Source of the DNA: Poecilobothrus nobilitatus
Taxonomy: Eukaryota; Arthropoda; Insecta; Diptera; Dolichopodidae
Length of the DNA stretch: 64,000 bases
Direction: 5' to 3'
NCBI GenBank assembly: GCA_947095535.1
Contig: OX352774.1
Coordinates: 267,069,843-267,133,842, forward strand
Shown: one piece after another, positions 23,684 to 34,446 of the stretch
Layout: every line of letters starts with the position of its first letter
Numbering within the stretch: the stretch's first letter is position 1
Program-made: the position numbers and the translations under genes
Notes under the pieces: model-generated
What the model was told of the DNA's origin: nothing
Databases searched by the model: none
The model's input: only the letters and a program-made list of their open reading frames with translations

Positions 23684-24432
23684 GGCGCCAGTTATAGCTA
23701 TCATTGAAATGCTTCCGGGAAATGTTTATTTTTATTTTTTTTGCAGCAAAGACATATACAATTTAACAAAAGTGTTGATTTAATGGTTAAATACTTTCCA
23801 AAGAATAAATTCTGCTACGAATTTTTAAATTTTAAGTTAAATATTTAAAAATAAAATCAATTTTATAATTTTCCGGATTGATAGTCATTTTCCTGAACAA
23901 CTGATCAGTAATTTTGCTAATGAAACAAAATTGTTCCAAAGACATGTTATATATGTTTCATTTCTTCCCATTTTAGTTTGTCATTGAAAAATATTCTGAT
24001 ACAATTCTTGATATTTCATTATGATTTTGTATTTTAATGAGTTTAGACTTAAAATTTGTTTTTTTATTATTTTGATAGATATGATACTAGAAAAAATTCT
24101 AGAAAATTTATACTTTTTTATTCTTCTCAATTCAGCCAATGTCATTATTAAATAGAATAATCTTTTTTTATTTTTTATTAGTACCATTTTCTGCCAATAA
24201 TAATTAAATAAATAAAAATAATAAAACTTTATTTTGCAAACATCGAAATAACGCTAACAACAATTTAAATTACATTTACTTTTATTTTGCCTTCATTATT
24301 GTCATTTGCCATTTGACAGATCATTTTAATGACAGTTTTCTCTTATGACTATAATCGCCTATACGGAAAAAAGTATACGTTTTCAATGAAACGTTTTTTC
24401 CGGAAGCATTTCAATGATAGCTAGCTGGCGAC
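23684..24432. mobile_element. 749-bp MITE in left arm
   Basis: Inverted ends of about 35 bp: GGCGCCAG at 23,684 with GCTATCATTGAAATGCTTCC, against the complement of 24,388-24,432 (GTCGCCAG with the same inner block). Flanks are CAA and TAA. The right arm has the empty site AGTTTAACTAATTAGG (complement strand, near 31,432-31,447). A 3-bp TAA-type duplication suggests PIF/Harbinger. No coding region. Confidence 0.8.
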
Positions 24433-24466
24433 TAAGTAGGTATATATGTATATGTACATACATATA

Positions 24467-24833
24467 AGTTAATAACATTTTATTATTCAGGTCAAATTCC
24501 ACTTTCAAAAGTTAACGCACCTAATTATTTCGCAACAACTTTTGTCACATCAGCAAAATTATAACAGTTGGGAAATATTAAAATCATATTTTCCCACATC
24601 GGCAAATCACGTTGCAATATCACATGAATGGAAGTAAGAATATTTGGATAATCAATAACTTCATTATTTTATGTTAATTCTAATTTGATAGTCAATAAAG
24701 AAAGACGGTTTAATTTTAAATTACCTAATTAATCTTTTTTATTTAATAAAACATTTTCAGATAACAAAATTTACAAAAAAATTTAAATTAAAATTTATTT
24801 TTTTATCGATCCTGGAGTAGCAAATTCTTAACT
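24467..24833 (+). repeat. 5' LTR of errantivirus element
   Basis: 367 bp, AGTTA...TAACT. It aligns throughout with 29,794-30,155, sharing CCACTTTCAAAAGTTAACGC and ACAGTTGGGAAATATTAAAA. It carries an ATTTAATAAAAC poly-A-signal-like stretch. Confidence 0.88.
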
Positions 24834-24852
24834 AGCGCCCAAGCAGGGACCA
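24834..24852 (+). promoter_or_regulatory. Primer binding site, tRNA-Lys-like
   Basis: AGCGCCCAAGCAGGGACC follows the 5' LTR directly and resembles the tRNA-Lys type primer site (TGGCGCCC... with a downstream AGGGAC). The exact tRNA is inferred. Confidence 0.6.
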
Positions 24853-26795
24853 TTAGATTTAACAGTGTAGTGTAAAAGTGTAAACCGAAAAAGTTAATTA
24901 AAACAAAAAAAACATTTAGTGAAAATTTGAAATTGAACAGTTAAAATCATTTAGTGAACAATTTATTTGAAATCGAGCACTTAATTAAAAGAAAGAGAAA
25001 ATTTTAATAAACTCTTAAAATAAAACAAAAGAAAAAAAAACATTAACTTAAATAAAAATATATAGCAAAACAAATTAATAAATAATAAGACAAATCTACG
25101 AATAATTGTACAAAATACTTTTAGAAAAAAACAGCTTTTCTACTAACATTACTAACAACACTAACAATATTAATAATTAACAAAGTAATAAAAATATTTT
25201 TTTTTTGCAATTTTAATATTATAATAAAGACAGGTGAGCACTTGATCCAAACACTGCCCCTTAAATCGCGCAGCAAGTAGGATAAAATTTCTATCCGAAA
25301 TCTTACCAGCAAGAATGGTTAGGAAACGAGGCCCCTTAGTAGCTCCCCAAAGGGAACAAAAAGGAGCTGCACTACGGTGTGCTTGAAACAAAGATCACCA
25401 GAAGTACTTGTTAGGAGCCGCCTAATTCGTTGGTATCAAAGACTGCAAATGGTTTCCTACAGTTTGCCACTCCGAGGAATCATCTTCACATAAGCAACAT
25501 TTTACTTTCTCATCTATTGATATTTAAAACAAAATTTCAAGCAATTGTGAGAAAAAAAGAAAAAAATAGTAAGAAAAATTTTAAGAAATAAAAATTATTT
25601 TTTATAAAAGAAAAATTGAGAAAATTTTTTTATGTGAGGAAAATTATACTAAAGTGAAAAAAATTAAAATTATATTAAAAATAAAATTATATTAAAAGAA
25701 AAATAATAATATAGAAAAGTAATTATTTTTGTGTTTTGCATTTTGCGAATCAAGCTTTAATTTACCCAAAGTGAGGCTGCATTGGGCACAGAATCGCAAA
25801 ACTTCTAATATAAAAAACATCTAATTATTTTAAAAAAAATTTTTATTAATATAATCATAGTTGATTCATACGTCAACAAGTATCTATATATAAAGAAAGA
25901 AAAGTGTGAAAATAAAACTTGATTATATAAATTTTACAAAAGGTAAAGAAAAATAACAAAAAATTAAAAAATAAAAATTAAAAATAAGAAATAAAATTTA
26001 TTAGAAAAAATTCCATATGCTTGAAGTTTACCACATATTATTATTACTACATATTACTTTTTTAAATAAGATACTTTAAATAAATTTGATCATATTTATG
26101 TTAAAAAAATAAAATATTATAATTAAAATTCTTAAATAACTAAATTTTTTAACAAATTAAGAAATTATTTTGACTAAAAAAATAAAAATTAATAAGAATA
26201 AATAAATAAATATTTCTTAAAGGAATTAAATAAATAAAAGAAAAATGTTTTGTAATAAAATTATATGACTAATTTTCTATTATATTTTTACTAAATTTTA
26301 TTATATTTATAGACAATAATCATAATATTATTCCATTAGTTGTAAATTAAAAAAAAAAAAATAACAAAACTTATATTAAAAGAAAATTAAGTCATAATTA
26401 TATTTGTAAAACAGGATTAAATAAGTAAGTTAAATTTTTAAATCTTTCGAAGAATTAACGTGGGTATTAATCGCTTACTTATTTTTTTTGAAATATTAAT
26501 CGGATGTTCTGAAAAAAAAGTAATATTCTTGAGTTTCCGTAATAACATTTATTTCTCGTTTTTGATTTCGAAAGGATTTTTTCTTGATTTCGAAGGACAG
26601 AATTGAATAAATTAATTAATAACTATTATTTCGATAAATAATATATATAATAAAGTAATTTATATTAAATAAATATTTAACTGCTTTAATAAAATAAAAA
26701 ATAAAAATTATTTTAATTATTATTAGAGTAACTTACCTTTCTTTTTTGATTAATTGATTACGTTTTTTCATCCACTTATAAATTTTCTAACCGAT
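24853..26795 (+). other. Long leader of the errantivirus element
   Basis: About 1.9 kb between primer site and gag start, A-rich, with no long ORF. One segment of more balanced composition at 25,240-25,500 stands out. No function assigned. Confidence 0.5.
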
Positions 26796-28667
26796 ATGGC
26801 CGCACCACGTATTAATTTTGATAGACTCATGCGCGTAATTTCAATACCAGAAGTACCAGAGGTGGAAGAGCCGGATGTCAGCCCAATAGCGTCTTCTCAC
26901 CATGAGCACAAGAACACAGATTATATTAGGGAAATGCTAAGGGAAATGGTTCAATACGAAACTAGACGTATGTTTAGAGAGGTACGCGGGGATCCGTACC
27001 CTTCTGGCGCCGACGAGGTGGATCAAGAAATAGATATAGAGAACGATTTTAATTTAGACGGTATGGACAAGGTACCCGAAGTAGTTAAAGAGATAGAAAA
27101 GTTTTCGGGCGAATGGTTCTTGGAAAAAGGACGTGAACAGAAACATCGGAAAGTATGAGCACTTAGGAGGTACATCAAAATATTATGATATTTTGAGTAC
27201 TATTAGAAGAAAAATAAAAGGAGAAGCCGATGCGGTCCTAGAATCCTTTAATGTTCTCTTAAACTGGGAAAAAATTCTTAGATGTCTTCATAGGCATTAT
27301 GCTGATAAAAGAAATAAATATTCGTACTTTGGTATATCAAATGTCAAATAAGAGGCAAGGAAACTTAACCGTTGAAAATTTTTACAAAGAAATTTTCCAA
27401 CATCTTACATTAATATTAAAAAGGGTTTCATCTATGAATTTGACCGCAGAAGTACATAATGCCATGACAAAAATGAACAGGGAAACAGCGTTGGACACCT
27501 TCATCCAAGGATTGAATGAAAATCTCTCCACGCAAATAAGCCTATTTAATCCAAAGGACCTGTCACAAGCTTTAGATTTAGCACACAATCCACAACAACG
27601 CTCAAATCGCAGTCCAGATCTCAAAACGAATGCTCACACCGTACCCAATCCTAGAGACAGAAACGAATTTGCACATAGAAATATACGACCGCAAAATTCG
27701 TATAATAGACCTAACTTCTACAACCAAAGACGAATCTCATGGCAGCCTAATAATAATCATTACTATAATTATAACTCACGTCAGCAACAGCCGAGAGAGC
27801 AAAGAAGTCAACAATTAAAACCGGAGCCTGCAGATTCAAACCAGACTCATTTGCCCCGATACAATAACTTCACTTCAACGATAGACCGGCATATCAACGA
27901 TAGACCGGCATATCAACGATAGAAACTTATCAACGATAGAAACTTCAACGATAGACCGGCATATCACAACAACTACCATTACAACTCAAGAAGAGATAAC
28001 AATAACAACAAGAGAACAACAACTCATGACTCATACCAACCTAATAAGACGCAAAGGCTTAACTACACGAGACCTTCATTATTAAACGAAGAAGAGAGGG
28101 AGAAAGAAGCTTGCAAAGAATGCTCGTCCCGCAAACAAAAATTAGCCTATTCTTTTTTAGATTAGGCTCATCCTCGATCCCATATATCGAACGTCAAACA
28201 GGGAACGGGGAAATTTTAAAGTTGCTTATAGACACGGGGTCTAATAAGAATTATATTCAACCAAGATATGTAAAAAACCTATTCAAAATGAGAAGAAGTT
28301 CCAGATTAGTTCAGTTGGAGGCAACATTACAGTTACTCATCACGCTCAAATAGATCTCTTTAAACAAACACCGGAAATACTAAAACTAAAATTTTTCATT
28401 CTACCAAATTTAACCACTTTTGATGGAATTATAGGAAACGATACACTCACAAATTTAATTGCAGTCATCCATACAAAGGAAAGCTGTTTAGTCCTGCAAG
28501 GAAATTTAAGATTTACGCTTAACCAATTAATATCGGAATTAGTCAATAAAATAGAACTGAGAACGTCACATCTAAACCCTCAACAAAAAGAAAAACAAAG
28601 TTGGCTCATAAATAATTTTACAAATTTATTCGCAGATCCTAATAAAAGGCTCACTTATACTTACTAA
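26796..28667 (+). pseudogene. gag and protease remnant of errantivirus element
   Basis: The gag start ATG at 26,796 gives MAAPRINFDRL. Frameshifts at about 27,140 and 27,330 break it into three frames. The last frame (27,340-27,920) carries the insect gypsy gag signature LDTFIQGLNE, then a Gln/Asn/Arg-rich nucleic-acid-binding tail with no CCHC knuckle. A short tandem repeat (27,877-27,965) disrupts the tail. At 28,111-28,350 is an aspartic protease with active site LIDTGSNKNYI. A shifted frame continues (IIGNDTL) to the very start of the reverse transcriptase (KRLTYTY at about 28,650), where the sequence stops. The polymerase proper is gone. It is defective; only describable pieces remain. 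Confidence 0.85.
27877..27965 (+). repeat. Short tandem repeat in gag tail
   Basis: Five units of 19, 19, 17, 15 and 19 bp based on AACGATAGACCGGCATATC; the third and fourth units carry an AAACTT variant. It adds a stop and frame change at the end of gag. Confidence 0.9.
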
Positions 28668-28754
28668 AGGAAGAAGTTATCAATATCAACTACGCGGTCC
28701 ATTGGGCTAAAGCAGGGGTTATAAATTCTGTATTGTGGAAATTAAAATTTAAAA

Positions 28755-29003
28755 AAAATAGAGATTCGAAGACAAAATTATTAGTTTATTAAGTATTACA
28801 CCAAGCACAGTCACAGTTATAATAATAATAATATTTCTTGTAACAATAAATTTAAAGAGGAGAAGGAGCAAGTTAATCATCAATAATCAACATCCCGTAA
28901 AAGAAGATAGCCAAGTTGATCCAAGTAAACCCAAGGAACCAGATGAAGTAGATCCTAATTATTCAGTTAAAAAAACTACGAGCAACCATCATCCAATCGC
29001 TTA
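28755..29003 (+). pseudogene. Probable envelope C-terminal remnant of errantivirus element
   Basis: An open stretch without start codon encodes a membrane-spanning run TVIIIIIFLVTINL followed by a basic KRRRSK stop-transfer and a hydrophilic Pro/Asp/Lys-rich tail. This is the layout expected of an errantivirus envelope transmembrane end. It joins directly to sequence just past the protease, so the deletion removed RT, RNase H, integrase and the envelope ectodomain. Family membership is inferred from position and membrane topology, not from motifs. The SINE at 29,004 cuts the tail. Confidence 0.5.
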
Positions 29004-29719
29004 TCTGACTCATTCCGCAGTGGTTAAGTCGCCAACCTTTCAATCGAAGGGTCTTGGGTTCAAACCGCGGTCAGGTCATAAATAAAAAATATGTAGTACT
29101 TTTATATCGTAATAATGTATATCGTATAATTAATAGTAGCAATAATAACATTAATAATATTAATGATAATAATAATAATAATAGTAATAATAACAATAAT
29201 TATAATAATAGTAATAATAATATTAACTGCTACAGTGGGGCTATCTTTGGTTATATGATGCAAGTGAGGTGTTATATACTGCTGCACGTTGTAATCCACT
29301 GATGGCGCTGGCTCTGTAGTAAAATAATAATAATATTAATAAGAATACTAATACCAATAATAGTAACCGCTACAGTGACAGTGGGGGTTGCCTTCAATAA
29401 TTACCTCATGTAGTTACTATATACTACTACTACATGTTGTAACTGTTGTGACGGCTTTAGTCACTGTTAGCAAAATAATAATAGGCGGATTCATTGTTTC
29501 CTTACAGTCCCACTCCCAATTCAATGTTTCCGTATCCATTTCCTATCCTTTCCTATCCCTACTCCCTAGCCAATATGCTGCTTTCGCAGGTAAGGGTTTC
29601 ATCCCATTATATTGGCTAAAGGGGGAGGTGGGTTTAGTCAGTAAGAATCTGACACTACTAAGGGGGAAATTCTTGGTGTCTTTGGAAGATTCCCACCTCC
29701 CTTAGGAAAAAACAAAATT
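29004..29719 (+). mobile_element. tRNA-derived composite SINE, copy 2
   Basis: Plus-strand copy of the element at 15,122-15,656. The Pol III head at 29,010-29,080 has box A (one mutation, CCGCAGTGGTTAAG) and box B GGGTTCAAACCGC. Then come (AAT)n, a GCTACAGTGGGGCTATC module ending ATGGCGCTGGCTC, a related second module starting GCTACAGTGACAGTGGG, an extra ~120-bp block that copy 1 lacks (about 29,445-29,570), and the same 3' domain and A-rich end. It sits inside the errantivirus, upstream of its 3' LTR. Confidence 0.82.
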
Positions 29720-29779
29720 ACAAAGAACACCTTACAAGTTACCGTTTCCTCGACAGTGATCGAATGAGGCCATTCGATT

Positions 29780-29793
29780 TTTGAGAGGAGATG
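29780..29793 (+). promoter_or_regulatory. Polypurine-like tract before 3' LTR
   Basis: TTGAGAGGAGATG lies directly before the 3' LTR start at 29,794, where plus-strand priming is expected. Confidence 0.55.
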
Positions 29794-30155
29794 ACTTAAT
29801 AACATTTATTATCCAGGTCAAATTCCACTTTCAAAAGTTAACGCACCTAATTATTTCGCAATAACTTTTGTCACATCAGCAAAATTATAACAGTTGGGAA
29901 ATATTAAAATCATATTTTCCCACATCGGCAAATCACGTTGCAATGACACGTGAATGCAAGTAAGAATATTTGGATAATCAAAAACTTAATTATTTTATAT
30001 TAATTCTAATTTGATAGTCAATAAACAAAGACGGTTTAATTTTACATTAATTAATCTTTTTAATTTAATAAAACATTTTCAGATAACAAAATTTACAAAA
30101 AAATTTAAATTAAAATTTATTTTTATAACGATCCCGGAGTATCAAATTCTTAACT
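29794..30155 (+). repeat. 3' LTR of errantivirus element
   Basis: 362 bp, ACTTA...TAACT, aligned with 24,467-24,833. Differences include loss of a few bases near the end (TATAACGATCCCGG against TTATCGATCCTGG). Confidence 0.88.
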
Positions 30156-30720
30156 AATATCATCTTTAGAAAATTTGGACTTTTACCTTTTGGTATTTAC
30201 AATAGTTAGAACTAAGATACAAACTGAATAAGAATTTAATTGTTTTGAAAGAATTAAATTCGTTATTTCAATTGCCGGAATGTTTCATTAGAATTAAAAT
30301 GAGAAGTAACGTATAAAATTTAAAATGTTATATTTTTTGAAGTAATAAGTAAGTTTTATTATTTATTCGTAAAATTATTTATTTGTTCTTAGGTATACGT
30401 GTACACTTATTTTCTGTAATCCAAAAACTATATACAGATATACATATGTATGTGTACATATGCATACACTGGAAAAGAAAATTTAATAGGCTAAAGAAAT
30501 AGAAAGAAAAGAATAAAGTTCATTTTATAAGGGAAAAATCCAACTGGAAAATTTGCCTAGTAGATATTTGTATTTAAATATTATGTATACCTAAATAGTA
30601 AATAGTATTAATTTTGATATATTATGTCATATTATTATATCACATTTTAAATCTTAAAATTTAAATGAAGAACTTAAACTAGAATATTCATTATAAGTAT
30701 GTACTTAAAAATAATTATTT
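30156..30720. other. AT-rich spacer
   Basis: No gene recognised. It may include 3' non-coding DNA of the adjoining minus-strand P-type fragment. Confidence 0.4.
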
Positions 30721-31165
30721 TCATAAAACTTTTAATTTGTCGGAGAAATTGTTGTTTTCATTGAGTGACCACTTGCAATTTTTTCTAATTAAAATTAGAA
30801 TTAAATGATCAAATATTTCTAGTCTATGCGATTTACATTTGTCTTTATCTGAGAACCAATCTGGGTATGAAACATTTGTTATTTCAATTAATGTATCTAT
30901 GTAAATTTTTTTTATATTCGTAATCACAATTAGGTCTTTAAATGTTTTTGCAAAATAATTTATTTGCATTTCACACATGTCATAAAAATCATTAGTAGAC
31001 TTCTTTAAACCAATCGCCTTTATAGGTTTTTTCATTAATTAACTGTTAACACGGAGCATATTTGATGTATTTGCCTTCTTTAACAATTTTTCTTTGCATG
31101 TGTCACATTTAATTCTATTATTTATTTTATATACAACGTAGCCAATAAAATAACTTCTTCAATTT
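30721..31165 (-). pseudogene. C-terminal fragment of a P-type transposase
   Basis: Reading the minus strand, about 31,160-31,060 gives IGYVVYKINNRIKCDTC, the GYVV..K....C..C block that follows the DDE core in P1 (FAGFVLFRI..CVNC) and P2 (IYIAGWIQRKI..CSSC). After a stop or frame change, 31,035-30,721 continues with a helical segment ending PDWFSDKDKCKSHR, which matches SDWFTKNNQCYYHH of P1 (41,765-41,805). No THAP or DDE part is nearby, so this is a 5'-truncated relic of yet another copy. Confidence 0.7.
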
Positions 31166-31399
31166 GAATTGAGAAAAATAGTGAATAAATGTTATGTATG
31201 TATGTAATGGTACTTTGATATGATCATAAATAATATTATGTATATTAAAAAACTACAAAATAAATCATAAAATTCAAAAGGTTTTTTTTCCTATAGTTTA
31301 TTATAGTGAATATACATATTTACATACTTTATATATATGCATCTATGTAGGTACTTATATAATATAAGTATATAAAGCATGCAAATTCTAACTAAGTAT
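31166..31399. other. AT-rich spacer
   Basis: TATGTA-rich simple sequence; nothing else seen. Confidence 0.4.
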
Positions 31400-32410
31400 A
31401 CATACATACATCTAAATGCATATACATATATACCTAATTAGTTAAACTAATTAACATTAATCCAATATACGAGTATATACCTATGTTAATTAATAATTTT
31501 ATACATTTAAATTTATAAAGTAAAAATTTAAATCCTTTTTCATGTATTATAGTCAAATACAGTTTACTTCAATTGTAACGACGAATTATTAGTTACTTAA
31601 TCATTCCAAATAACACATTTTTATACTTTTTAGGTTATTTTACAAAAATAAAAGTATACATACAATAAATCTGACAACGTAGCTAATTGTTAACTTAACA
31701 TTATATTTAACACATATTCTCGTTTATTCGGTTTATAATGCTTCCCATACACGGTGGACTAGGTTGTAAACTTGGTACGCGGACAGGTTTTAGAACCATA
31801 CCACACACTTATCCAACCTATCATCCAACCGTTGTAATTATGTACTTTATATTTTTTATTATTTTCTCAAATCAAAAAATCTCAATGTTAAAATGACATT
31901 TAAGTTGCCCATATACGATACAACTCCACTACAAACCAAAGACTCCGCCCACAAAAATCAAAATTTTTTGATATTCTTCCAACTAACTTTTCAACCATCA
32001 AAATGGTTTTACAACTTGCCCATAGACGATACAACTTATCAAGTCCGCGTACCAAGTTTTCAACCTAGTCCGCCGTGTATGGGCAGCATAACACATACAG
32101 CACAGCATGCAGATAACTAATCTTTTTTTTGTATTTTAAAAATTGTTTTATTGTAATACATTTGTAAATTTTATGGTAATGAATTGTAATATTATATAAC
32201 TAGAATAAATAAAATTTATTTAAAACTAACAATCGAATCTAAATTAAATTACCAATATTCAAATTATTATCTATCCTAGTATAGCAATACGAAGTTACAA
32301 TGTACATACACACCAATTTATTTTATTTAGAAAACTTTTTTTTTTTATTCAAGGTTAAATTGTATGTGATTGTATATCAAAGAAAAGAATGAAAAACGTT
32401 TATGTATAAT
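31400..32410 (-). repeat. Inverted-arm repeat, right copy (one MITE inserted)
   Basis: Reverse complement of 22,511-24,466 apart from insertions. It carries a MITE (31,739-32,088) that the left arm lacks and preserves empty sites for the two left-arm MITEs. Non-coding. Confidence 0.8.
31739..32088. mobile_element. 350-bp MITE in right arm
   Basis: Inverted ends of about 45 bp, TGCTTCCCATACACGGTGGA at 31,739 and its near-complement ending GGGCAGCA at 32,088, continuing inward through AACTTGGTACGCGGAC. Flanks are TAA on both sides (31,736-31,738 and 32,089-32,091). The left arm shows the empty site, the complement of TTTATAACACATAC, near 23,287-23,300. The TAA duplication fits PIF/Harbinger. 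Confidence 0.9.
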
Positions 32411-32429
32411 CATGATTTTCACCTTAACA

Positions 32430-32616
32430 ATATGCTAAAGTACAAGCAGCTTGAGCTGATTTATCTTCCCAGCCTTCGAGCATTTTGTAGTTCTTCTGGG
32501 GTAAAGCTTTCAATGCATTAAAACATAAACATCTATCTTCAACCAAAATAGCTCCCTTTACTTGTTTTGCTGCTTTTTTACATTTTTTTTGACAAATTTC
32601 ATCTATCTCTCCTTAA
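32430..32616 (-). CDS. Terminal exon of a small cysteine-rich protein (unrecognised)
   Basis: Minus strand. A pyrimidine-rich stretch and AG acceptor precede 32,616, after which a frame of about 61 codons runs to a TAA near 32,430: EIDEICQKKCKKAAKQVKGA, then LVEDRCLCFNALKALPQKNY and a tail ending ACTLAYC. Six cysteines occur in a C-x3-C ... C-x-C ... C-x4-C layout. Composition is unlike the surrounding AT-rich shadows, with Trp, Gly and Pro codons and no stop. It has no Met of its own and needs an upstream exon, which I could not locate in 32,620-33,500. The small size, lysines and cysteines suggest a secreted peptide, but no family is recognised. It could also be a relic. Confidence 0.45.
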
Positions 32617-33525
32617 ATTAAAAAAAAGTTAATTTTTAAATTAAATAGAATTATTTTTTAAAGTTAAGAGAATTAATTATAGGTTTAATTATAACAGTTT
32701 AGTAGGTAATTTATTTATATTATTTGTTAATAATTATTATTTTTCATTTTAGATATTATGATATAATATTTTCCCAAACATGCCAAATTTTGTATTAAAA
32801 TAAATTTGGAATTTTTTCTTTAACCCAAAATTTCAGCTTCAAAATTTTCAACAAAATAAAATTTTCAGTTTTTTTTAGCATTTCATATCGCCACCATCTA
32901 ATACTCTCAAAATATAATGATAGTTATACGTTATACCGTTATACAATTTTAATAATTTTAGTGAACATAAATAATTTAATTTTGTGCTGAACATAATAAA
33001 ACACACCTAATAATTTAAAAGCTTCATAATAAATTGTACTGTAAATTTGGTAAATATATTTTAGCTCAAACTAAATTTTTATATTTTTAATTATAATAAA
33101 AATTATAAAATTTATATAAAAATAAAGTTTGAAGTTTTACTTTATGTCAATAAAAAAGTTAAATTTCAAATCATATTTTTCAGCAATATTTTGAAGAAAA
33201 AAAAAAAGAAGTACCAGATTCTGGTTAAACTATTTTCACTTTTTTCTATACAGTCTTAAAAAAAAAATTATTATAAATTTACTTACATGAAATAAAATAA
33301 TCTTTTTATGAGTAAAATTTTAAATTGTAATAAAATTTTAAAAGTATTAGAAAAAAATTAATAAATTAATATTTTATTTTAAATAACTCTAAATTTTAGT
33401 AATATGAAACATTTTTTATGTTATGTACTCATATTTTTGTAGAGTTAAATTTTTGAATTGAATTATTATTTTTAAAAGATTTTATGGAATGAATACCTAT
33501 TTAAAAAAATTAATTCAATTATTTA
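32617..33525. other. AT-rich spacer
   Basis: Nothing recognised. An upstream exon for the cysteine-rich frame would be expected here or beyond on the minus strand; no signal-peptide-like start could be supported. Confidence 0.4.
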
Positions 33526-33569
33526 GTGCGTGCCTTATTGCCTTTTTTAATAATTTCCTTAAATAATTT

Positions 33570-34030
33570 TATTATAGAAAATGATATAGATAGAAAATGT
33601 TACGTTTTTGGATGTAAATCCAATTATAATAATAGCACGATATCTGTCGCTAAGTTTAAATTTTCGGATAAAGAGCCTTGGATAAGCGCTGTACAAAAAT
33701 CAGACTGGCAACCAACAGCCGATAGTTCCATATGTAAATTGCATTTTCCAGAATCGTGTTTTAAATTAAATATTGATCAAAGTCCGCGTTTAATGCTAGA
33801 TGAAGTTCCAAGTATTTTCACCAATTACTTGGTAAATTTAATAGAAACGAATAATAAAAATTTACGCAATGATAATATAATTTTAAATTTCTCTAATTTA
33901 GTTTTAAATATTAGTAAAAAAGAGATTTAAAAGGCTGGAAATTATATAAAGGTCAAAATAATATTGTTTTATATATTTTATTAGAAAATAATCACTTTAA
34001 ATGTAATTTCAAATTTTTTTTTTTTCCCTT
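33570..34030 (+). pseudogene. THAP domain fragment
   Basis: From about 33,595 a full THAP layout: CYVFGC (C-x4-C), KFKFSDKEPWISAV, CKLHF (C-x2-H) and DEVPSIF. The frame stops at 33,928. In another frame from 33,928 it appears to continue (GWKLYKGQNNIVLYILLENN) to about 34,020, as linkers after THAP domains in transposases do. The frame opens without a good ATG, so an upstream exon or a decayed start is likely. All four zinc ligands and the Trp are present. It could be a host THAP protein exon or a transposon relic; the frameshift favours a relic. Confidence 0.65.
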
Positions 34031-34245
34031 GCCACTCCTATATGCCCTAAGGCATCCACACTCCTAAGGAGCGTAGGGCATTCACAAAGTCATTTATTAT
34101 TCATATTTGACTAAGCTTCAGTTTCTGGACTCATTTTTCACTAAGCCGTTGATTACTCGGCTGTAGCTATTGTCATAGAATAATAAATTACATATAGAAG
34201 AGACACCTCAAGTAAAAATTTGCGATAACATTTTATTAAGAGAGC
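34031..34245. other. Short spacer with a hairpin
   Basis: A local inverted repeat GCCCTA...TAGGGC with inner CTCCT/AGGAG (about 34,050-34,080) could form a hairpin. No other feature. Confidence 0.35.
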
Positions 34246-34446
34246 TTTTGACTAGCCTCCACTCGTAGAAAGCTTTTAATTTTTTCTATGGTCATAGCGG
34301 CATACTATTTAATATTTTTGTTTATATATTTATATACACATATATGTATGTATTCATTCACATCCACTAATGCATGCCGATGCAAATATAGAATAAATAA
34401 GAGTAATATAAAAACAGAACAAAAAAACTATTAATTTTTGTTCTTG
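34246..34446 (+). repeat. Left 201-bp inverted end of P1
   Basis: Matches the complement of 42,747-42,947. Shared inner blocks include TCTATGGTCATAGCGGCATA and GAATAAATAAGAGTAATATA. Confidence 0.8.

Larger units (their letters stand above)
22511..24466 (+). repeat. Inverted-arm repeat, left copy (two MITEs inserted)
   Basis: Aligns with the reverse complement of 31,400-32,410 from TATACATAAACG at 22,511 to a GTATATATGTATATG block ending at the errantivirus LTR. Large tracts match closely, for example 23,060-23,350. Two insertions, 22,549-23,007 and 23,684-24,432, are absent from the other arm. Stripped of these, the arm is about 0.75-0.8 kb. It is non-coding and unclassified. Confidence 0.8.
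24467..30155 (+). mobile_element. Errantivirus-type gypsy LTR element, internally deleted
   Basis: Two LTRs (24,467-24,833 and 29,794-30,155) beginning AGTTA/ACTTA and ending TAACT enclose a tRNA-Lys-like primer site, a long leader, a gag relic, a protease fragment and a short piece with the character of an envelope tail. Nearly all of the polymerase and most of the envelope are deleted, and a SINE (29,004-29,719) lies near the 3' end. The LTRs differ by scattered substitutions and small indels, so the insertion is not recent. Flanks do not give a clean 4-bp duplication (TATA left, AATA right). It is defective. Confidence 0.88.

Noticed and set aside
25121..25391. Minus-strand frames in the errantivirus leader
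   Set aside because: Antisense to the element, no family motif, and not conserved in any second copy here.
29054..29302. Open frames rich in Asn or Ile on both strands
   Set aside because: Translation of the (AAT)n part of the SINE, not a gene.
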